NCBI GenBank assembly: GCA_022653675.1 | Contig: JALCST010000010.1 | Coordinates: 29,541 to 93,540 of the forward strand | Direction of reading: 5' to 3' | Source of the DNA: Bacteroidales bacterium | Lineage (GTDB): Bacteria > Bacteroidota > Bacteroidia > Bacteroidales > UBA932 | DNA length: 64,000 bases | Notes under the pieces: model-generated | Database searches by the model: none | Seen by the model: the letters and a program-made list of their open reading frames with translations, nothing else | What the model was told of the DNA's origin: nothing | Program-made: the position numbers and the translations under genes | Part shown: positions 18,152 through 27,675 of the stretch, one piece after another | Layout of the letters: the number at the start of each line of letters is the position of its first letter | How positions within the stretch are numbered: the first letter of the stretch is position 1

Positions 18152-18727
18152 ATGATTGATTGGATCGCAGTCAGTGCTGGTGCTACAGCCTTAATGGCTA
18201 TTGCAACGTGTATATCAATAATTCAAAATCATAAATTATGGAGAGACACAAAAAGACCTTACATTTATATATCTGTTTTCATTAGTCAGTTGTGTAAAGT
18301 GCCTTTTTATTGCTTGAAAATTAAAAATCATGGGAAGAGTGTTGCGAATGAAATAAAAATTACAATATGTGATGATTTTATAAAACGAATTAATATAAAG
18401 AAAATAAAGGACTATTGTTATGAGATTAATAGAGGGAAATCCATCTTGCCTCCAACTGATGAGCAGTGCTTCTATCTTTTCCCCGAATTACCTACAGGGG
18501 TTTATTCTTATGACTATTATAAGACAAATTATAAAGACTATTCTAATTTTATTGATGAAATTAAAAAAGTCCCTTTAACTATTAATTGTCAATATAATGG
18601 CAGGTATAAAGAAAAAACGGTTATTTATTTGAATAATATATTAGAAAAGGCAACTAATATTGCAGAAGTGTTAAATAATACTAATGAAATCTTGGGTACT
18701 ATTGCGAATAGTATAAAAGAATCGTGA
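18152..18727 (+). CDS. Membrane-anchored cargo protein of the prophage (moron)
   Basis: A 191-residue protein with one N-terminal membrane helix (WIAVSAGATALMAIATCIS) and a cytoplasmic-looking C-terminal domain rich in Lys, Ile, Asn and Tyr (FYCLKIKNHGKSVANEIKI is a typical beta tract). Codons are far more AT-rich than those of the phage genes before it. It has its own promoter and sits between the late-operon terminator and the attachment region, the usual place for lysogenic-conversion genes. No family is recognised. Superinfection exclusion or another host-benefit role is inference. Confidence 0.6.
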   Translation: MIDWIAVSAGATALMAIATCISIIQNHKLWRDTKRPYIYISVFISQLCKVPFYCLKIKNHGKSVANEIKITICDDFIKRINIKKIKDYCYEINRGKSILPPTDEQCFYLFPELPTGVYSYDYYKTNYKDYSNFIDEIKKVPLTINCQYNGRYKEKTVIYLNNILEKATNIAEVLNNTNEILGTIANSIKES

Positions 18728-18754
18728 GATTGCATATTAATTAAAGTTAACAAC

Positions 18755-18916
18755 ATGAATGAGTTTGAAATGACTATAAAGGTTCCGGCCAAGATTCATG
18801 ATGCCCTCATGGACATGTCGGATTTTGCCAGGGAGCGTTTCATTATTGAGGCGCTCGAAGAGAGGATGAAGGACTTCACGGCGTTGGCCGAAAAGCTGAC
18901 GGAATCCCCGGAATAA
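18755..18916 (+). CDS. Small ribbon-helix-helix-like protein
   Basis: A 53-residue ORF below the usual length cutoff. The pattern beta strand (FEMTIKVPAKIHDALMDMS) followed by two amphipathic helices (ERFIIEALEERMKDF) resembles CopG/Arc ribbon-helix-helix DNA-binding proteins. It lies 27 bp after the cargo gene and 24 bp before a strong terminator, so it is probably cotranscribed with the cargo gene. Codon use is GC-richer than the cargo gene. It may be a small repressor or an antitoxin-like protein. Confidence 0.5.
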   Translation: MNEFEMTIKVPAKIHDALMDMSDFARERFIIEALEERMKDFTALAEKLTESPE

Positions 18917-18940
18917 AAAGGGACGATTTAACATAAAAGA

Positions 18941-18971
18941 AGCCGGACGGTGTTTGCCGCTCGGCTTTTTT
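18941..18971 (+). terminator. Terminator at the right end of the prophage
   Basis: The stem AGCCG..CGG / CCG..CGGCT has a TGTTTG loop and a run of six T. It closes the cargo-gene transcription unit just before the prophage boundary. Confidence 0.8.
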
Positions 18972-19000
18972 GGTGCCCCATTTGGTGCTCTATTCTTATA

Positions 19001-19021
19001 AAGTATTGATAATCAATACTT
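19001..19021. other. 21-bp palindrome at the prophage-chromosome junction
   Basis: AAGTATTGA-TAA-TCAATACTT is a perfect 9-bp inverted repeat. It lies 4 bp past the 3' end of tRNA-Met, between the tRNA and the last phage terminator. It may be the 3' processing or termination hairpin of the rpsJ-tRNA transcript, or part of the recombinase target. The core ATTGATAATCAAT also occurs at 51611 and 56918. Confidence 0.55.
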
Positions 19022-19025
19022 GTTG

Positions 19026-19100
19026 TGGTCCCTGTTGGGCTTGAACCAACGACCCCCTGATTATGAGTCAGGTGCTGCTAACCAACTGAGCTAAGGGACC
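19026..19100 (-). tRNA. tRNA-Met (anticodon CAT)
   Basis: A cloverleaf on the - strand: acceptor GGTCCCT/AGGGACC (7 bp), discriminator A, anticodon arm CCTGA-CTCATAA-TCAGG, T-arm GTTGG-TTCAAGC-CCAAC. CCA is not encoded. The anticodon CAT fits elongator Met. The lysidine-modified Ile-CAT tRNA cannot be excluded. It lies 43 bp after rpsJ. Its 3' end borders the prophage, which is the usual arrangement for integration at a tRNA 3' end. Confidence 0.9.
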
Positions 19101-19143
19101 CGACAGTCCGCATTGCACGGCCTGTTGCATTGACCAAAGTCGC

Positions 19144-19449
19144 TTAGACCTTGATTTCTACTTCTACACCGCTCGGAAGCTCCAGCTTCATCAGGGCGTC
19201 GACGGTCTTGGGCGTCGAGCTGTAGATGTCGAGAAGGCGGCGGAACGAATTCAGTTCGAACTGTTCGCGTGCCTTCTTGTTGACGAAGGTCGAACGGTTC
19301 ACGGTGAAGATCTTCTTATCCGTCGGAAGCGGGATCGGTCCGCTAACGACAGCTCCGGTAGCCTTCACTGTCTTTACGATGCGGTCGGCGGATTTGTCCA
19401 CCAAAGCATGGTCGTAAGACTTGAGTTTGATTCTGATTTTCTGACTCAT
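19144..19449 (-). CDS. rpsJ: 30S ribosomal protein S10
   Basis: A 101-residue protein of standard S10 length ([20 protein letters not shown], then [20 protein letters not shown] and the [11 protein letters not shown] terminus). S10 is part of the 30S head. It follows fusA by 18 bp. In most Bacteroidales rpsJ is followed by rplC and the rest of the S10 operon, but here the next items are tRNA-Met and a prophage. Confidence 0.97.
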   Translation of the reverse strand: MSQKIRIKLKSYDHALVDKSADRIVKTVKATGAVVSGPIPLPTDKKIFTVNRSTFVNKKAREQFELNSFRRLLDIYSSTPKTVDALMKLELPSGVEVEIKV

Positions 19450-19467
19450 TTTTATAATTATAAAATA

Positions 19468-21576
19468 TTATTCTTCTTCTTTCGTCACGTAGCCGTGCTT
19501 TTCGATTATCTCCTTAGCAAGCGAAGGTGGAACGGCCGAATAATGGCTGAATTCCATCGTGCTCGAGGCACGTCCGGAAGAAAGTGTCCTCAGAACCGTG
19601 ACATAACCGAACTGTTCGGCAAGCGGAACATTGGCTTTTATTATACGCACTGTCCCTCTGGAATCCATATTCATAACCTGTCCGCGACGACGGTTGAGAT
19701 CACCTACTATCTCACCCATGTACTCTTCGGGAGTAACTACTTCAAGTGCCATAATCGGTTCCATTAGTACTGGGCCACATTTAGGCATGGTATGACGGAA
19801 CGCGGCGCGCGCACAGATCTCGAACGAAAGCTGGTCGGAATCCACCGGATGGAAGCTGCCGTCGACAAGACGGACCTTCAGCGACTGGACTTCGTAGCCG
19901 GCAAGGACTCCGTTCACCATTGCGGCCTGGAATCCCTTTTCGACGGAAGGTATGAACTCGCGCGGGATATGCCCGCCTTTCACTTCATCTATGAACTGTA
20001 AGCCGGTCACCCCTTCGTCGGCAGGACCCATTTCGAATACTATGTCGGCATATTTGCCACGCCCGCCCGTCTGCTTCTTGAACAGTTCGCGGTTCTGGAA
20101 ACTCGTGGTGACAGCTTCCTTGTAATTGACTTCGGGAGCTCCCTGGTTTATTTCGACGCCGAATTCGCGGCGAAGACGGTCGACTATTATCTCGAGATGA
20201 AGCTCACCCATTCCGCTGATGATGGTCTGCCCCGTGTCAGGATTGCTCTTGACCGTGAAAGTAGGGTCCTCTTCGGCCAGTTTTCCGAGTGCGATGTCAA
20301 GCTTGTCGAGATCCTTCTGGGTCTTGGGCTCGACTGCCAACCCGATTACCGGATTCGGGAATATCATGGATTCGAGGGTAATTGGATGATTTTCGTCGCA
20401 GATGGTATCTCCCGTATGCAGTTCCTTGAAACCGACCGCAGCGCAGATATCTCCCGCTTCATCGAAATCTATGGGGTTCTGTTTGTTGGAATGCATCTGG
20501 AACAATCTGGAGATTCGTTCGTTCTTGCCAGACCTGGTGTTCAGGACATAAGAACCGGCCTTTATCATGCCGGAATATATCCTTATGAATGCAAGACGTC
20601 CTACGAAGGGATCGGTAGCTATCTTGAATACAAGACCGCAGAAAGGATCGGTTTCGAGCGGTTTGCGTTCGACTTCGTCACCGGTACGCGGATCGGTACC
20701 CTTTATGGAACCCTTATCCAAAGGAGAAGGAAGGTAACGTATGATCGCATCGAGAAGGAACTGGACGCCCTTGTCCTTGAACGAAGAGCCACAGCATGCA
20801 GGCACTAAAGTCCTGTTGATTGTGGCCTTACGCAAAGCAGCGATTATTTCATCCTTGGTTATGGTCTCCGGATCGTCGAAATATTTCTGGAGTAGCTTGT
20901 CATCTTGGCCGGCTACGGCTTCGAGCAATTTGTTACGCCATATCTCGACATCTTCCTTCATATCCGCAGGGACATCTTCTATTTTGTAATTGACCAGTTC
21001 GGTGCCTTCGTCATAGATGATGGCCTTCCGGTCTATAAGATCGACTATCCCCCTGAAAGAGTCTTCGGCCCCGATAGGGAGACAGATCGGAATTGCTGTT
21101 GCTCCAAGTTTCTGCTTTATTTCATCGATGACAGCAAGAAAATCCGCTCCCACGCGGTCCATCTTGTTGACATACGCTATTTTAGGCACATGGTACTTAT
21201 CTGCCTGATGCCATACTGTTTCGGATTGCGGCTGAACACGACCTACGGCACAGAACGTAGCGATGGTGCCGTCGAGCACACGAAGAGAACGTTCCACTTC
21301 CACAGTGAAATCCACGTGCCCCGGGGTGTCTATGAGATTTATCTGGTAATGCTGACCGTTATAATGCCAGAAACAGGTGGTCGCCGCGGAGGTGATCGTA
21401 ATGCCTCTCTCTTTCTCTTCTACCATCCAGTCCATAGTCGCCGCACCGTCGTGAACTTCACCTATTTTATGGGTCTTACCCGTGTAATACAGGATACGTT
21501 CGGACGTAGTGGTCTTACCGGCATCGATATGGGCCATTATACCGATATTTCTCGTGAAATTAAGATCTCTTGCCAT
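19468..21576 (-). CDS. fusA: Elongation factor G
   Basis: A 702-residue GTPase with all G motifs: AHIDAGKT (15-22), RGITI (57-61), DTPGH (83-87) and NKMD (137-140). The domain IV and V signatures are present ([26 protein letters not shown]). It drives translocation of tRNA and mRNA on the ribosome. It belongs to the str operon between rpsG and rpsJ, with spacing of about 20 bp on each side. Confidence 0.98.
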   Translation of the reverse strand: MARDLNFTRNIGIMAHIDAGKTTTSERILYYTGKTHKIGEVHDGAATMDWMVEEKERGITITSAATTCFWHYNGQHYQINLIDTPGHVDFTVEVERSLRVLDGTIATFCAVGRVQPQSETVWHQADKYHVPKIAYVNKMDRVGADFLAVIDEIKQKLGATAIPICLPIGAEDSFRGIVDLIDRKAIIYDEGTELVNYKIEDVPADMKEDVEIWRNKLLEAVAGQDDKLLQKYFDDPETITKDEIIAALRKATINRTLVPACCGSSFKDKGVQFLLDAIIRYLPSPLDKGSIKGTDPRTGDEVERKPLETDPFCGLVFKIATDPFVGRLAFIRIYSGMIKAGSYVLNTRSGKNERISRLFQMHSNKQNPIDFDEAGDICAAVGFKELHTGDTICDENHPITLESMIFPNPVIGLAVEPKTQKDLDKLDIALGKLAEEDPTFTVKSNPDTGQTIISGMGELHLEIIVDRLRREFGVEINQGAPEVNYKEAVTTSFQNRELFKKQTGGRGKYADIVFEMGPADEGVTGLQFIDEVKGGHIPREFIPSVEKGFQAAMVNGVLAGYEVQSLKVRLVDGSFHPVDSDQLSFEICARAAFRHTMPKCGPVLMEPIMALEVVTPEEYMGEIVGDLNRRRGQVMNMDSRGTVRIIKANVPLAEQFGYVTVLRTLSSGRASSTMEFSHYSAVPPSLAKEIIEKHGYVTKEEE

Positions 21577-21596
21577 TTAACTTGTCTCCGACGATA

Positions 21597-22073
21597 TTAA
21601 AAGCGGAAGTGTGCAAATGCCTTGTTGGCTTCTGCCATCTTGTGCATATCTTCCATGCGCTTGTATGCACCGCCTGTCTTGTTATAGGCGTCGACTATTT
21701 CTTGTGACAACTTTTCTGCCATTGAGTGGCCGGAACGTTTACGGGCGTAGAGTACCATATTCTTCATACTGAGGGAGACTTTTCTTTCCGGACGCACTTC
21801 TGTCGGTACCTGGAAGTTGGCTCCTCCGACACGGCGGGATTTTACCTCGATCTGCGGTGTCACATTGGCCAAAGCTTCTTTCCAAATGTCGATAGGAGCC
21901 TTTTCAGAATCTTTCATCTTCTCGCCTACGATGTCGATGGCATCGTAGAAAATAGAATAAGCGATACTCTTCTTCCCCTCTAACATAAGGATGTTGACGA
22001 ACCTGGTAACCGTAGGGTCGTTAAACTTGGGATCAGGAAGTAGAATCCTCTTCTTAGGCTTCGATTTTCTCAT
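21597..22073 (-). CDS. rpsG: 30S ribosomal protein S7
   Basis: A 158-residue protein with typical S7 signatures: [20 protein letters not shown], then [16 protein letters not shown] and the C-terminal [15 protein letters not shown]. It nucleates 30S head assembly. It lies 33 bp downstream of rpsL and 20 bp before fusA, in the standard str operon order. Confidence 0.97.
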   Translation of the reverse strand: MRKSKPKKRILLPDPKFNDPTVTRFVNILMLEGKKSIAYSIFYDAIDIVGEKMKDSEKAPIDIWKEALANVTPQIEVKSRRVGGANFQVPTEVRPERKVSLSMKNMVLYARKRSGHSMAEKLSQEIVDAYNKTGGAYKRMEDMHKMAEANKAFAHFRF

Positions 22074-22106
22074 TTTCTTAGATAATTAAAAGTTAATTGA
22101 TAAATG

Positions 22107-22490
22107 CTACTTCTTAGCGGCTTTAGGTCTCTTTGTGCCGTAAAGGGAACGGCCTTGCTTGCGTCCCTCCACGCCTGCAGTATCCAGAGCACCCCTAAGG
22201 ATGTGATAACGCACTCCCGGAAGGTCCTTCACACGTCCTCCTCGAACCAGCACGATGCTGTGTTCCTGAAGGTTGTGGCCTTCGCCGGGAATGTATGCAT
22301 TGACCTCTTTCTGATTTGTAAGCCTTACGCGGGCTACTTTTCTCATAGCCGAGTTAGGCTTTTTCGGGGTCGTGGTGTAAACGCGCACACAGACTCCGCG
22401 TCTCTGAGGGCAAGCATCCAATGCGCGGGATTTTGATTTCTCTACGATAACCTCGCGCCCTTTGCGAACCAATTGTTGGATTGTTGGCAT
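22107..22490 (-). CDS. rpsL: 30S ribosomal protein S12
   Basis: A 127-residue protein with the two conserved S12 loops, [20 protein letters not shown] and [20 protein letters not shown]. These line the decoding centre and carry the lysines where streptomycin resistance mutations occur. Both lysines are the usual (sensitive-type) residues. First gene of the str operon, with a promoter at 22543-22571. Confidence 0.97.
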   Translation of the reverse strand: MPTIQQLVRKGREVIVEKSKSRALDACPQRRGVCVRVYTTTPKKPNSAMRKVARVRLTNQKEVNAYIPGEGHNLQEHSIVLVRGGRVKDLPGVRYHILRGALDTAGVEGRKQGRSLYGTKRPKAAKK

Positions 22491-22542
22491 AATAAGTTGT
22501 TAGTCTTATACTTATATATTCTTTCCGCTGTTTTGCGGGTTG

Positions 22543-22571
22543 CAAAGATAGAAAAACTTTTAGAATTACAA
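22543..22571 (-). promoter_or_regulatory. Promoter of the str operon
   Basis: On the - strand the -7 box TATCTTTG (22550-22543) is preceded after 18 bp by TTG (22571-22569), which fits the Bacteroidetes pattern. It lies about 50 bp before the rpsL ATG. Confidence 0.65.
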
Positions 22572-22681
22572 CACAAATTGCCCTACAATCTTACTTGTGC
22601 AACAGCTATTAAAGCTGAACTGCCAAGATATGGCACCCCAAAAAAAGTTACACAACTAATTCTTTTTAGTTAATTTTATAG

Positions 22682-22949
22682 ATGATCGTAACCAACCGCC
22701 TGCCCTATTCGCACAAGGTATATAAATATGAGGAACCCGTTCCGCAAATCAAGTGGTCGTTATCGTACGGTACGCAAACGGTCCTGGGGTACGAATGTCG
22801 CAAGGCGACAGCACATCTGTTCGAGAGGGATTCTCAAGTTATACGATACTGACGGCGAAGAAGCGGGCAGCACCATACTCGGCGCCGGAGTGGAATACGA
22901 CCTCCGCGGAAGAACCATCCTTTTCGGAATCAGGTTAAAACTTTTTTAA
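22682..22949 (+). pseudogene. Deletion-fused remnant of a GLPGLI/outer-membrane-protein locus
   Basis: Three fragments of the locus now intact at 42.3-45.9 kb are stitched together. The first is a GLPGLI piece (VTNRLPYSHKVYKYEEPVPQ, TVLGYECRKATAHLF). It is followed, after a deletion that also changes frame, by ILKLYDTDGEE from further along the same protein. After a second deletion comes the last part of the barrel protein (GSTILGAGVEYDL, RGRTILFGIRLKLF-stop). Apparent identity to the intact genes is high. It is a relic of a second copy of that locus and is surely not functional. Confidence 0.85.
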
Positions 22950-22974
22950 CGTTGCCCGATCCGGACCAATAATT

Positions 22975-22994
22975 TCATTGGCCTGGGCCAATGA
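22975..22994 (-). terminator. Hairpin at the end of the glycan-utilisation operon
   Basis: A perfect inverted repeat TCATTGGCC-TG-GGCCAATGA lies directly after the stop of the last gene in the operon. There is only a weak T-tract, so it may act as a 3'-end stabiliser rather than a strong terminator. Confidence 0.55.
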
Positions 22995-24107
22995 TCATAC
23001 CTTGAGGAAGATCTTCTTCTTGTAGAGGAACCAGAGGAAAAACCAGCACACGAGGAAATAACCGCAGGCGAGTATCAGATCACCTACATTCTTCGGGCAT
23101 TTCGAAGCTACGCCGTTCAAAAAGAATCCGGCGATGAAATCGAAGCTTATGATCGCCTGTCCAAGATAAATGGTTATGGAATTCAGTCCGATGACGCGGA
23201 ACGGAAAAGCCCATTTTCTCCACTTTTTTACATCTATGATCCAATAAAACAAAGCAAGCAGTACAAGGCCGATCCCTACGGTAGCCAATACGAAAGTCGG
23301 CGTCCACAATTTCTTTATGATCGGAACGACCGGATTCAGAAGAAATGCAGCGGCGATGAAAACCGCCCCGCAAATCGCCATGTAAAGCGATTTCCTTCCC
23401 GGAGTGATCTTGCCTTCCGACATCAGGAAATCCCCGGTAATCATTCCTAACAAGGCGTTCGCGGTAGCCGGTATCAGGCCTAGGATACCTTCGGGATCAT
23501 AATTTCCACCATAAAGGCTTCCCGGCAGGAACTTCCTGTCGAACCATGCGACTATGTTCCCCTCAGCGGAGAAAATATCGGTCCCGGCAGGCGCATCGGG
23601 AGCGGGCACAAGCGAAAACAACAACGCATAAAAGATCAGCAATCCGAATGACCACAAAAGCCTTACGGAAGTCTTTTTCGTATTCATGAAAATAATGGCT
23701 CCGAACATCCATGCGAAACCGATGCGTGCGAGTACGCTGGCTATCCTCGGCTCCCCGTTAAACTGCAAAAGCCCGTTATATATCAACCCGAACAGGAACA
23801 GTAATATGGCACGAGTGAACACGTGCTTGTAAATCTGTCCTTTTTTCTGCCCTTTGCTTCTGCGCTTCGCAAGCGAAAAGGGAAATGTCGTGCCCGCGAT
23901 GAACAGGAAGAGTGGAAAAACGAGATCCATTATATGCAACCCAGCCCACTGCTCGTGCTGCATCTGCAATCCGAGCCATTGCAGCCATCCCGCACCCGAA
24001 AGGGCAGCAAGGGAAAGCACTATTCCTTCCCCTCCCATTATCCAGAACATGTCGAAGCCCCTCAGGGCATCGATGGATTCGAGTCTGTTACTTTTGTTAG
24101 CTTCCAT
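22995..24107 (-). CDS. DUF5009 / HGSNAT-like membrane acyltransferase
   Basis: A 370-residue polytopic membrane protein of about 10-11 helices. The N-terminus carries the hallmark RLESIDALRGFDMFWIMGGE, followed by the MDLVFPLFLFIAGTTFPFSL motif seen in DUF5009 and heparan-alpha-glucosaminide N-acetyltransferase-like proteins. The lysosomal relative acetylates terminal alpha-glucosamine using cytoplasmic acetyl-CoA. It is the last gene of the locus, right after the GH89 alpha-N-acetylglucosaminidase, the same enzyme pairing used in lysosomal heparan breakdown. Its substrate here is inferred. A weak internal promoter-like TAACTTTG lies at 24146-24139. Confidence 0.75.
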   Translation of the reverse strand: MEANKSNRLESIDALRGFDMFWIMGGEGIVLSLAALSGAGWLQWLGLQMQHEQWAGLHIMDLVFPLFLFIAGTTFPFSLAKRRSKGQKKGQIYKHVFTRAILLFLFGLIYNGLLQFNGEPRIASVLARIGFAWMFGAIIFMNTKKTSVRLLWSFGLLIFYALLFSLVPAPDAPAGTDIFSAEGNIVAWFDRKFLPGSLYGGNYDPEGILGLIPATANALLGMITGDFLMSEGKITPGRKSLYMAICGAVFIAAAFLLNPVVPIIKKLWTPTFVLATVGIGLVLLALFYWIIDVKKWRKWAFPFRVIGLNSITIYLGQAIISFDFIAGFFLNGVASKCPKNVGDLILACGYFLVCWFFLWFLYKKKIFLKV

Positions 24108-24151
24108 ATTTATGATTCTATTGGTATTCCGAGTGCGGCAAAGTTATGAAT

Positions 24152-26332
24152 TTATTGTTTTACATCTACACCGTCGACGATTTCAGCGACGGTATCCAGA
24201 GGATGACCATACGGAACCGAGGTGTCGCTCCATCTACTTTCCACCCAACTTTGTTCGAAGCTTCCGACAGCAGAAGAATCGCTTGAAAAATAGATCCTGA
24301 GTCTCGGAACGTAGTAATCCTTTATCAGTCCGCTCCAGAACCTGGCTGCGTAATCCTCCTGAAGACCTCCCCATACAGTTATAAGCCTTTTGGCATCCGA
24401 TTCGTACCTGTCCTTTCCCTCGGCCGTACGCCCCCAGCTTCTTGCCATTTCAACCCACGGGGACAACCCCATGGAAGGGTACGAAGCCAGCAATCCATCC
24501 ACTTCCTCCAAAATGGATATGGTCTTATCAAGGTACTTCCTTGCCAAAGAGTCATTGCCGCTTTCCTTGAAATCGAGGGCTGCGGCATAATTCCTGTCGG
24601 CCACCTCTCCCAGCCATAAACATCCGTATTCCACTGCATCCATTACGTAAAGTTTCGAACCGGAAGCTACGTCCCTGCATTGCAAGAATAATTTGACCGC
24701 TTTACCAAAACTGTCGTTCAAAGCGTTGGAACTTATCCGACGCTTATCAGGCACAACAGTCTGCCATGTGAATCTCGGATAGGAATACAATGAACCGTAA
24801 ACCGATCCCGACAACAGACGCCACACCTCGCCGAACCTTTCGTCGAAGACCCCGTACCTAGCAAGGCAATACTCCCTGAACCAATTGCCAAGATCCACTG
24901 GGGTTCTGCTCCACCCCATATCCGCCAAAAGTTCGTAAACGATTTCATTGTTCTCAATCCCTTCCGGAGCGGCACCGAACCCGACCATCCTTCCACTTTC
25001 AGGATCTCTCAGGGCTTCACACGATGCGGAAGCGTACATACCCATGTCCCCCGTTGGAAGACCCTTGCCTCCGAAATTCGGCACATAGCTGAAAATCCAT
25101 CTTTTGCCATAATACCCGTCATGCACCTTCCAGGTTTGCTTCATATGCCAGATCCATTTTGGATAATCGTTGGCCAGGTCAACTATAATGAGTTTGTCAT
25201 CCGGGACTCCCGACAACAGGGATTTCAAGCTCTCCGTGTCCCAGAAATCGTGCTGGCAACCGAAAGTCCACCCTTGAGTCACCCAGACCGCATCCGGATC
25301 TCCGGCTGAAATGGAACCGTAAACAGCTTCGCCATACGATTTGAGAATGGCATCTTTTCCCTTCCTGTCGTTTTCCTCCAGCGGAAGTTTCATTTCATTG
25401 AAACTGTCCGACAGATAATAGACGTTCTTTCCAAACTCCTTTTCCCATTCCCTTATGAAAAGCGACCCTATCTCCTTAAAATACGGCGAGTCCGGAGGCA
25501 ATACATAAGCATTGTACACGGTATCGAATCCGCCCCATTCGAGAAGGGTGCATTTTACTTCCGGATGCCTTTCAACGAAAGCCGCTGGCACGAAACCGGC
25601 AAACGCATTGATTACAGGATGCATACCCAAGCCACGCATCCTGTCGAGAATCTTATGTTGAAGGGCTATCCGGCCATCCAGAAAATCGTCGTCGAGAGGT
25701 CCGTCATAACCGTCAATATTTCCCATCCTGTGCCATGGAAGGTACGCCGGTCCCGTAAAGAATCCATCGATATCCTTTTCGGACAATCCCATATGCAGCC
25801 AAACCCTCTTCTCTATCGCTTCGGTAGCCACGCTTGCGAGCGGCATATTTACACCATGCAAGACCATGAGGTCTATTTCCTTCTCCCATCTCTCCCATCC
25901 CCAATAAGGCATCGTATATCCGAACGTACAAACATTCAGAAAATACCTGAATTCATAAGGGGATGAAGAGGAAACACATCCGTCAGGCCATCCGGAAAAT
26001 GCCCCGCAATGTTCCCCGCTCCATGTGACCATGCAATGGCAAAATTTTCTCAGGTAGGAATAGAAACCGTAACAAACGGCACTTGCGCTGCTACCCTTCA
26101 CCTTCAAAAGACCGTGCTCCGCGATCACGGAAAAAGTGTCTCTTACGTCGCACGGATCCAGCATTTCAACCTTCACATTTCCACGTTCGATGCCAATTCC
26201 CTCCAATGTGCGGTCTATCACCTCCACTGCCGCTTTTTGCTGCCTCGGCACTTTATAGGAACGACAAAGGGCGGATACCGGAAAAAGGCATAAAAGGACG
26301 GCGATTGCTTCAAGCCATTTCATCTTTGACAT
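24152..26332 (-). CDS. Secreted GH89 alpha-N-acetylglucosaminidase
   Basis: About 726 residues from the chosen ATG (MSKMKW). The open frame has seven extra residues upstream without a better start. A signal peptide (WLEAIAVLLCLFPVSALC) is followed by the small N-terminal domain and the catalytic domain. The catalytic landmarks of GH89 are visible: SDSFNEM (acid/base Glu near residue 312) and GAAPEGIENNE (nucleophile Glu near residue 455), plus GWERWEKEIDLMVLHGVNMP. It removes terminal alpha-linked GlcNAc, as found on heparan sulfate ends and gastric-type mucin O-glycans. It is in operon with SusC/D, two phosphodiesterase-like enzymes and the HGSNAT-like protein. Confidence 0.9.
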   Translation of the reverse strand: MSKMKWLEAIAVLLCLFPVSALCRSYKVPRQQKAAVEVIDRTLEGIGIERGNVKVEMLDPCDVRDTFSVIAEHGLLKVKGSSASAVCYGFYSYLRKFCHCMVTWSGEHCGAFSGWPDGCVSSSSPYEFRYFLNVCTFGYTMPYWGWERWEKEIDLMVLHGVNMPLASVATEAIEKRVWLHMGLSEKDIDGFFTGPAYLPWHRMGNIDGYDGPLDDDFLDGRIALQHKILDRMRGLGMHPVINAFAGFVPAAFVERHPEVKCTLLEWGGFDTVYNAYVLPPDSPYFKEIGSLFIREWEKEFGKNVYYLSDSFNEMKLPLEENDRKGKDAILKSYGEAVYGSISAGDPDAVWVTQGWTFGCQHDFWDTESLKSLLSGVPDDKLIIVDLANDYPKWIWHMKQTWKVHDGYYGKRWIFSYVPNFGGKGLPTGDMGMYASASCEALRDPESGRMVGFGAAPEGIENNEIVYELLADMGWSRTPVDLGNWFREYCLARYGVFDERFGEVWRLLSGSVYGSLYSYPRFTWQTVVPDKRRISSNALNDSFGKAVKLFLQCRDVASGSKLYVMDAVEYGCLWLGEVADRNYAAALDFKESGNDSLARKYLDKTISILEEVDGLLASYPSMGLSPWVEMARSWGRTAEGKDRYESDAKRLITVWGGLQEDYAARFWSGLIKDYYVPRLRIYFSSDSSAVGSFEQSWVESRWSDTSVPYGHPLDTVAEIVDGVDVKQ

Positions 26333-26380
26333 AAAAATTGCACCGGCGACCATATGATCGCCGGTGCACGGGATGGGACA

Positions 26381-27664
26381 TCAAAATTCGGTCTGGGTTT
26401 TAACATCCAGTATCAATGGCTTCAGGAAGAGGCCCGTGGCCTTGTCAGGATCCAGTTTGCTCAATCCGTTGAAATCGGCGAAATCGCCGGAATCGTCATA
26501 AATCTGGACTATCTGCATTATTCCGTAATAATATTTCGGATTGTCGGTCGTTCCCCTCTTGCTCCTGAGGATTATGTAGTCGCCCGCACGGAAGTTCTCC
26601 TGAAGTTCGGACTTAGACGAGCTTCCCGCATTGGTATATCTTCGCGCGTAGGTCTTGGATCCCAGGGAAGTCGGATTGTCAGTGACGCCAAGGGTGGCAT
26701 TGTCAAGTTTCTGTTGAACCTGTGACAAGGCATAGAAAGCCCGCATCCTGCCCACAGAAGACGTATCGTCCTTTATCGTACAGAAAAGGGAATCCACGAA
26801 TTCGAATCTTTCCCTATGAGCTGCATCATAGGCTTCTCCCGTCCAGGACCCGGCTATTATCTTGAATTCCGTATAATCTATGTTATCGTCGTTTATGGCA
26901 TGGCCGTCGACTTCATAGGCATCGCATTGGCGGCCGGTAGTTCCTCCTGCCAAGCTCGAATGCTTCAGACTCGAGAACATATATCCCCTCTGACTCCCTA
27001 TATAGGCATTATTGGAAGTATTCTGGAGACAATTAAGGAAGCAAAAACTTCCGTTCAGGCCATCTACGGACCTCATCTCGTCCAAAGAAAGCATATGTTC
27101 CACATTGCCTCCAATATTTACCCCATGGATGGAGAAAAACGACTTGGTGTCCGAACCGGCACCGGTGTTTTCATTCTGGTAAACATCCGGATGGTTTTCA
27201 TGATTCCATACGAGAGTGTCGGCATAAAGTACTACCTGATCATTCAAATATGCACTCCCTTCCGCACTACCTTCGACTCCAGAAATCGATATGTACTCGG
27301 TCTTGTATTTCTCACCGAACATGGCCTTGAACTCTATGTCCGTTATACCGTCGTTATCCGGGAAAAACGAGAGCTCGAAATTTCCACCTTCGCCGGCATC
27401 GAAAGTCTGTTCCTCCCCTACTGCAGTATAGGATTCATCCTCCTTCTTCATGCCGGTAAGGCAATAACCTGTCACGGCCTGATCGCAGGTCACGTTCCCT
27501 TTTATGACCGCAGGTTCTCCATATGCGAGGATCCCGGTTGGAACAGACGTGAATGTTATGGTAGCGTCCACTTCCTTTGCGGTGCCATTCTTATTGCAGG
27601 AAGAAAGCCCTGCCAGCATAACGGCAAAGGAAATAGCAATTGATAATAATTTAAAATTTTTCAT
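26381..27664 (-). CDS. Surface lipoprotein of the glycan locus, unknown
   Basis: A 427-residue lipoprotein: a signal peptide ends in lipobox LSSC (Cys about 23). A short Ig-like N-terminal region (ATITFTSVPTGILAYGEPAV) precedes a larger beta-rich domain with KSFFSIHGVNIGGNVEHMLS and an acidic, Tyr-rich C-terminus. It has no known enzyme motif. Its place between an EEP enzyme and GH89 suggests a surface glycan-binding or accessory protein. It starts 11 bp upstream of the preceding EEP gene's stop side and follows it in the same direction. Confidence 0.7.
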   Translation of the reverse strand: MKNFKLLSIAISFAVMLAGLSSCNKNGTAKEVDATITFTSVPTGILAYGEPAVIKGNVTCDQAVTGYCLTGMKKEDESYTAVGEEQTFDAGEGGNFELSFFPDNDGITDIEFKAMFGEKYKTEYISISGVEGSAEGSAYLNDQVVLYADTLVWNHENHPDVYQNENTGAGSDTKSFFSIHGVNIGGNVEHMLSLDEMRSVDGLNGSFCFLNCLQNTSNNAYIGSQRGYMFSSLKHSSLAGGTTGRQCDAYEVDGHAINDDNIDYTEFKIIAGSWTGEAYDAAHRERFEFVDSLFCTIKDDTSSVGRMRAFYALSQVQQKLDNATLGVTDNPTSLGSKTYARRYTNAGSSSKSELQENFRAGDYIILRSKRGTTDNPKYYYGIMQIVQIYDDSGDFADFNGLSKLDPDKATGLFLKPLILDVKTQTEF

Positions 27665-27675
27665 AATGACCTTTT

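Noticed and set aside
1..19000. Search for an integrase, excisionase or repressor in the prophage
   Set aside because: None is present. The window holds only the late-gene half, so these must lie left of position 1.
20905..21600. A 231-codon ORF antisense to fusA
   Set aside because: fusA is one of the most conserved genes and explains the sequence fully. The antisense product is not protein-like.
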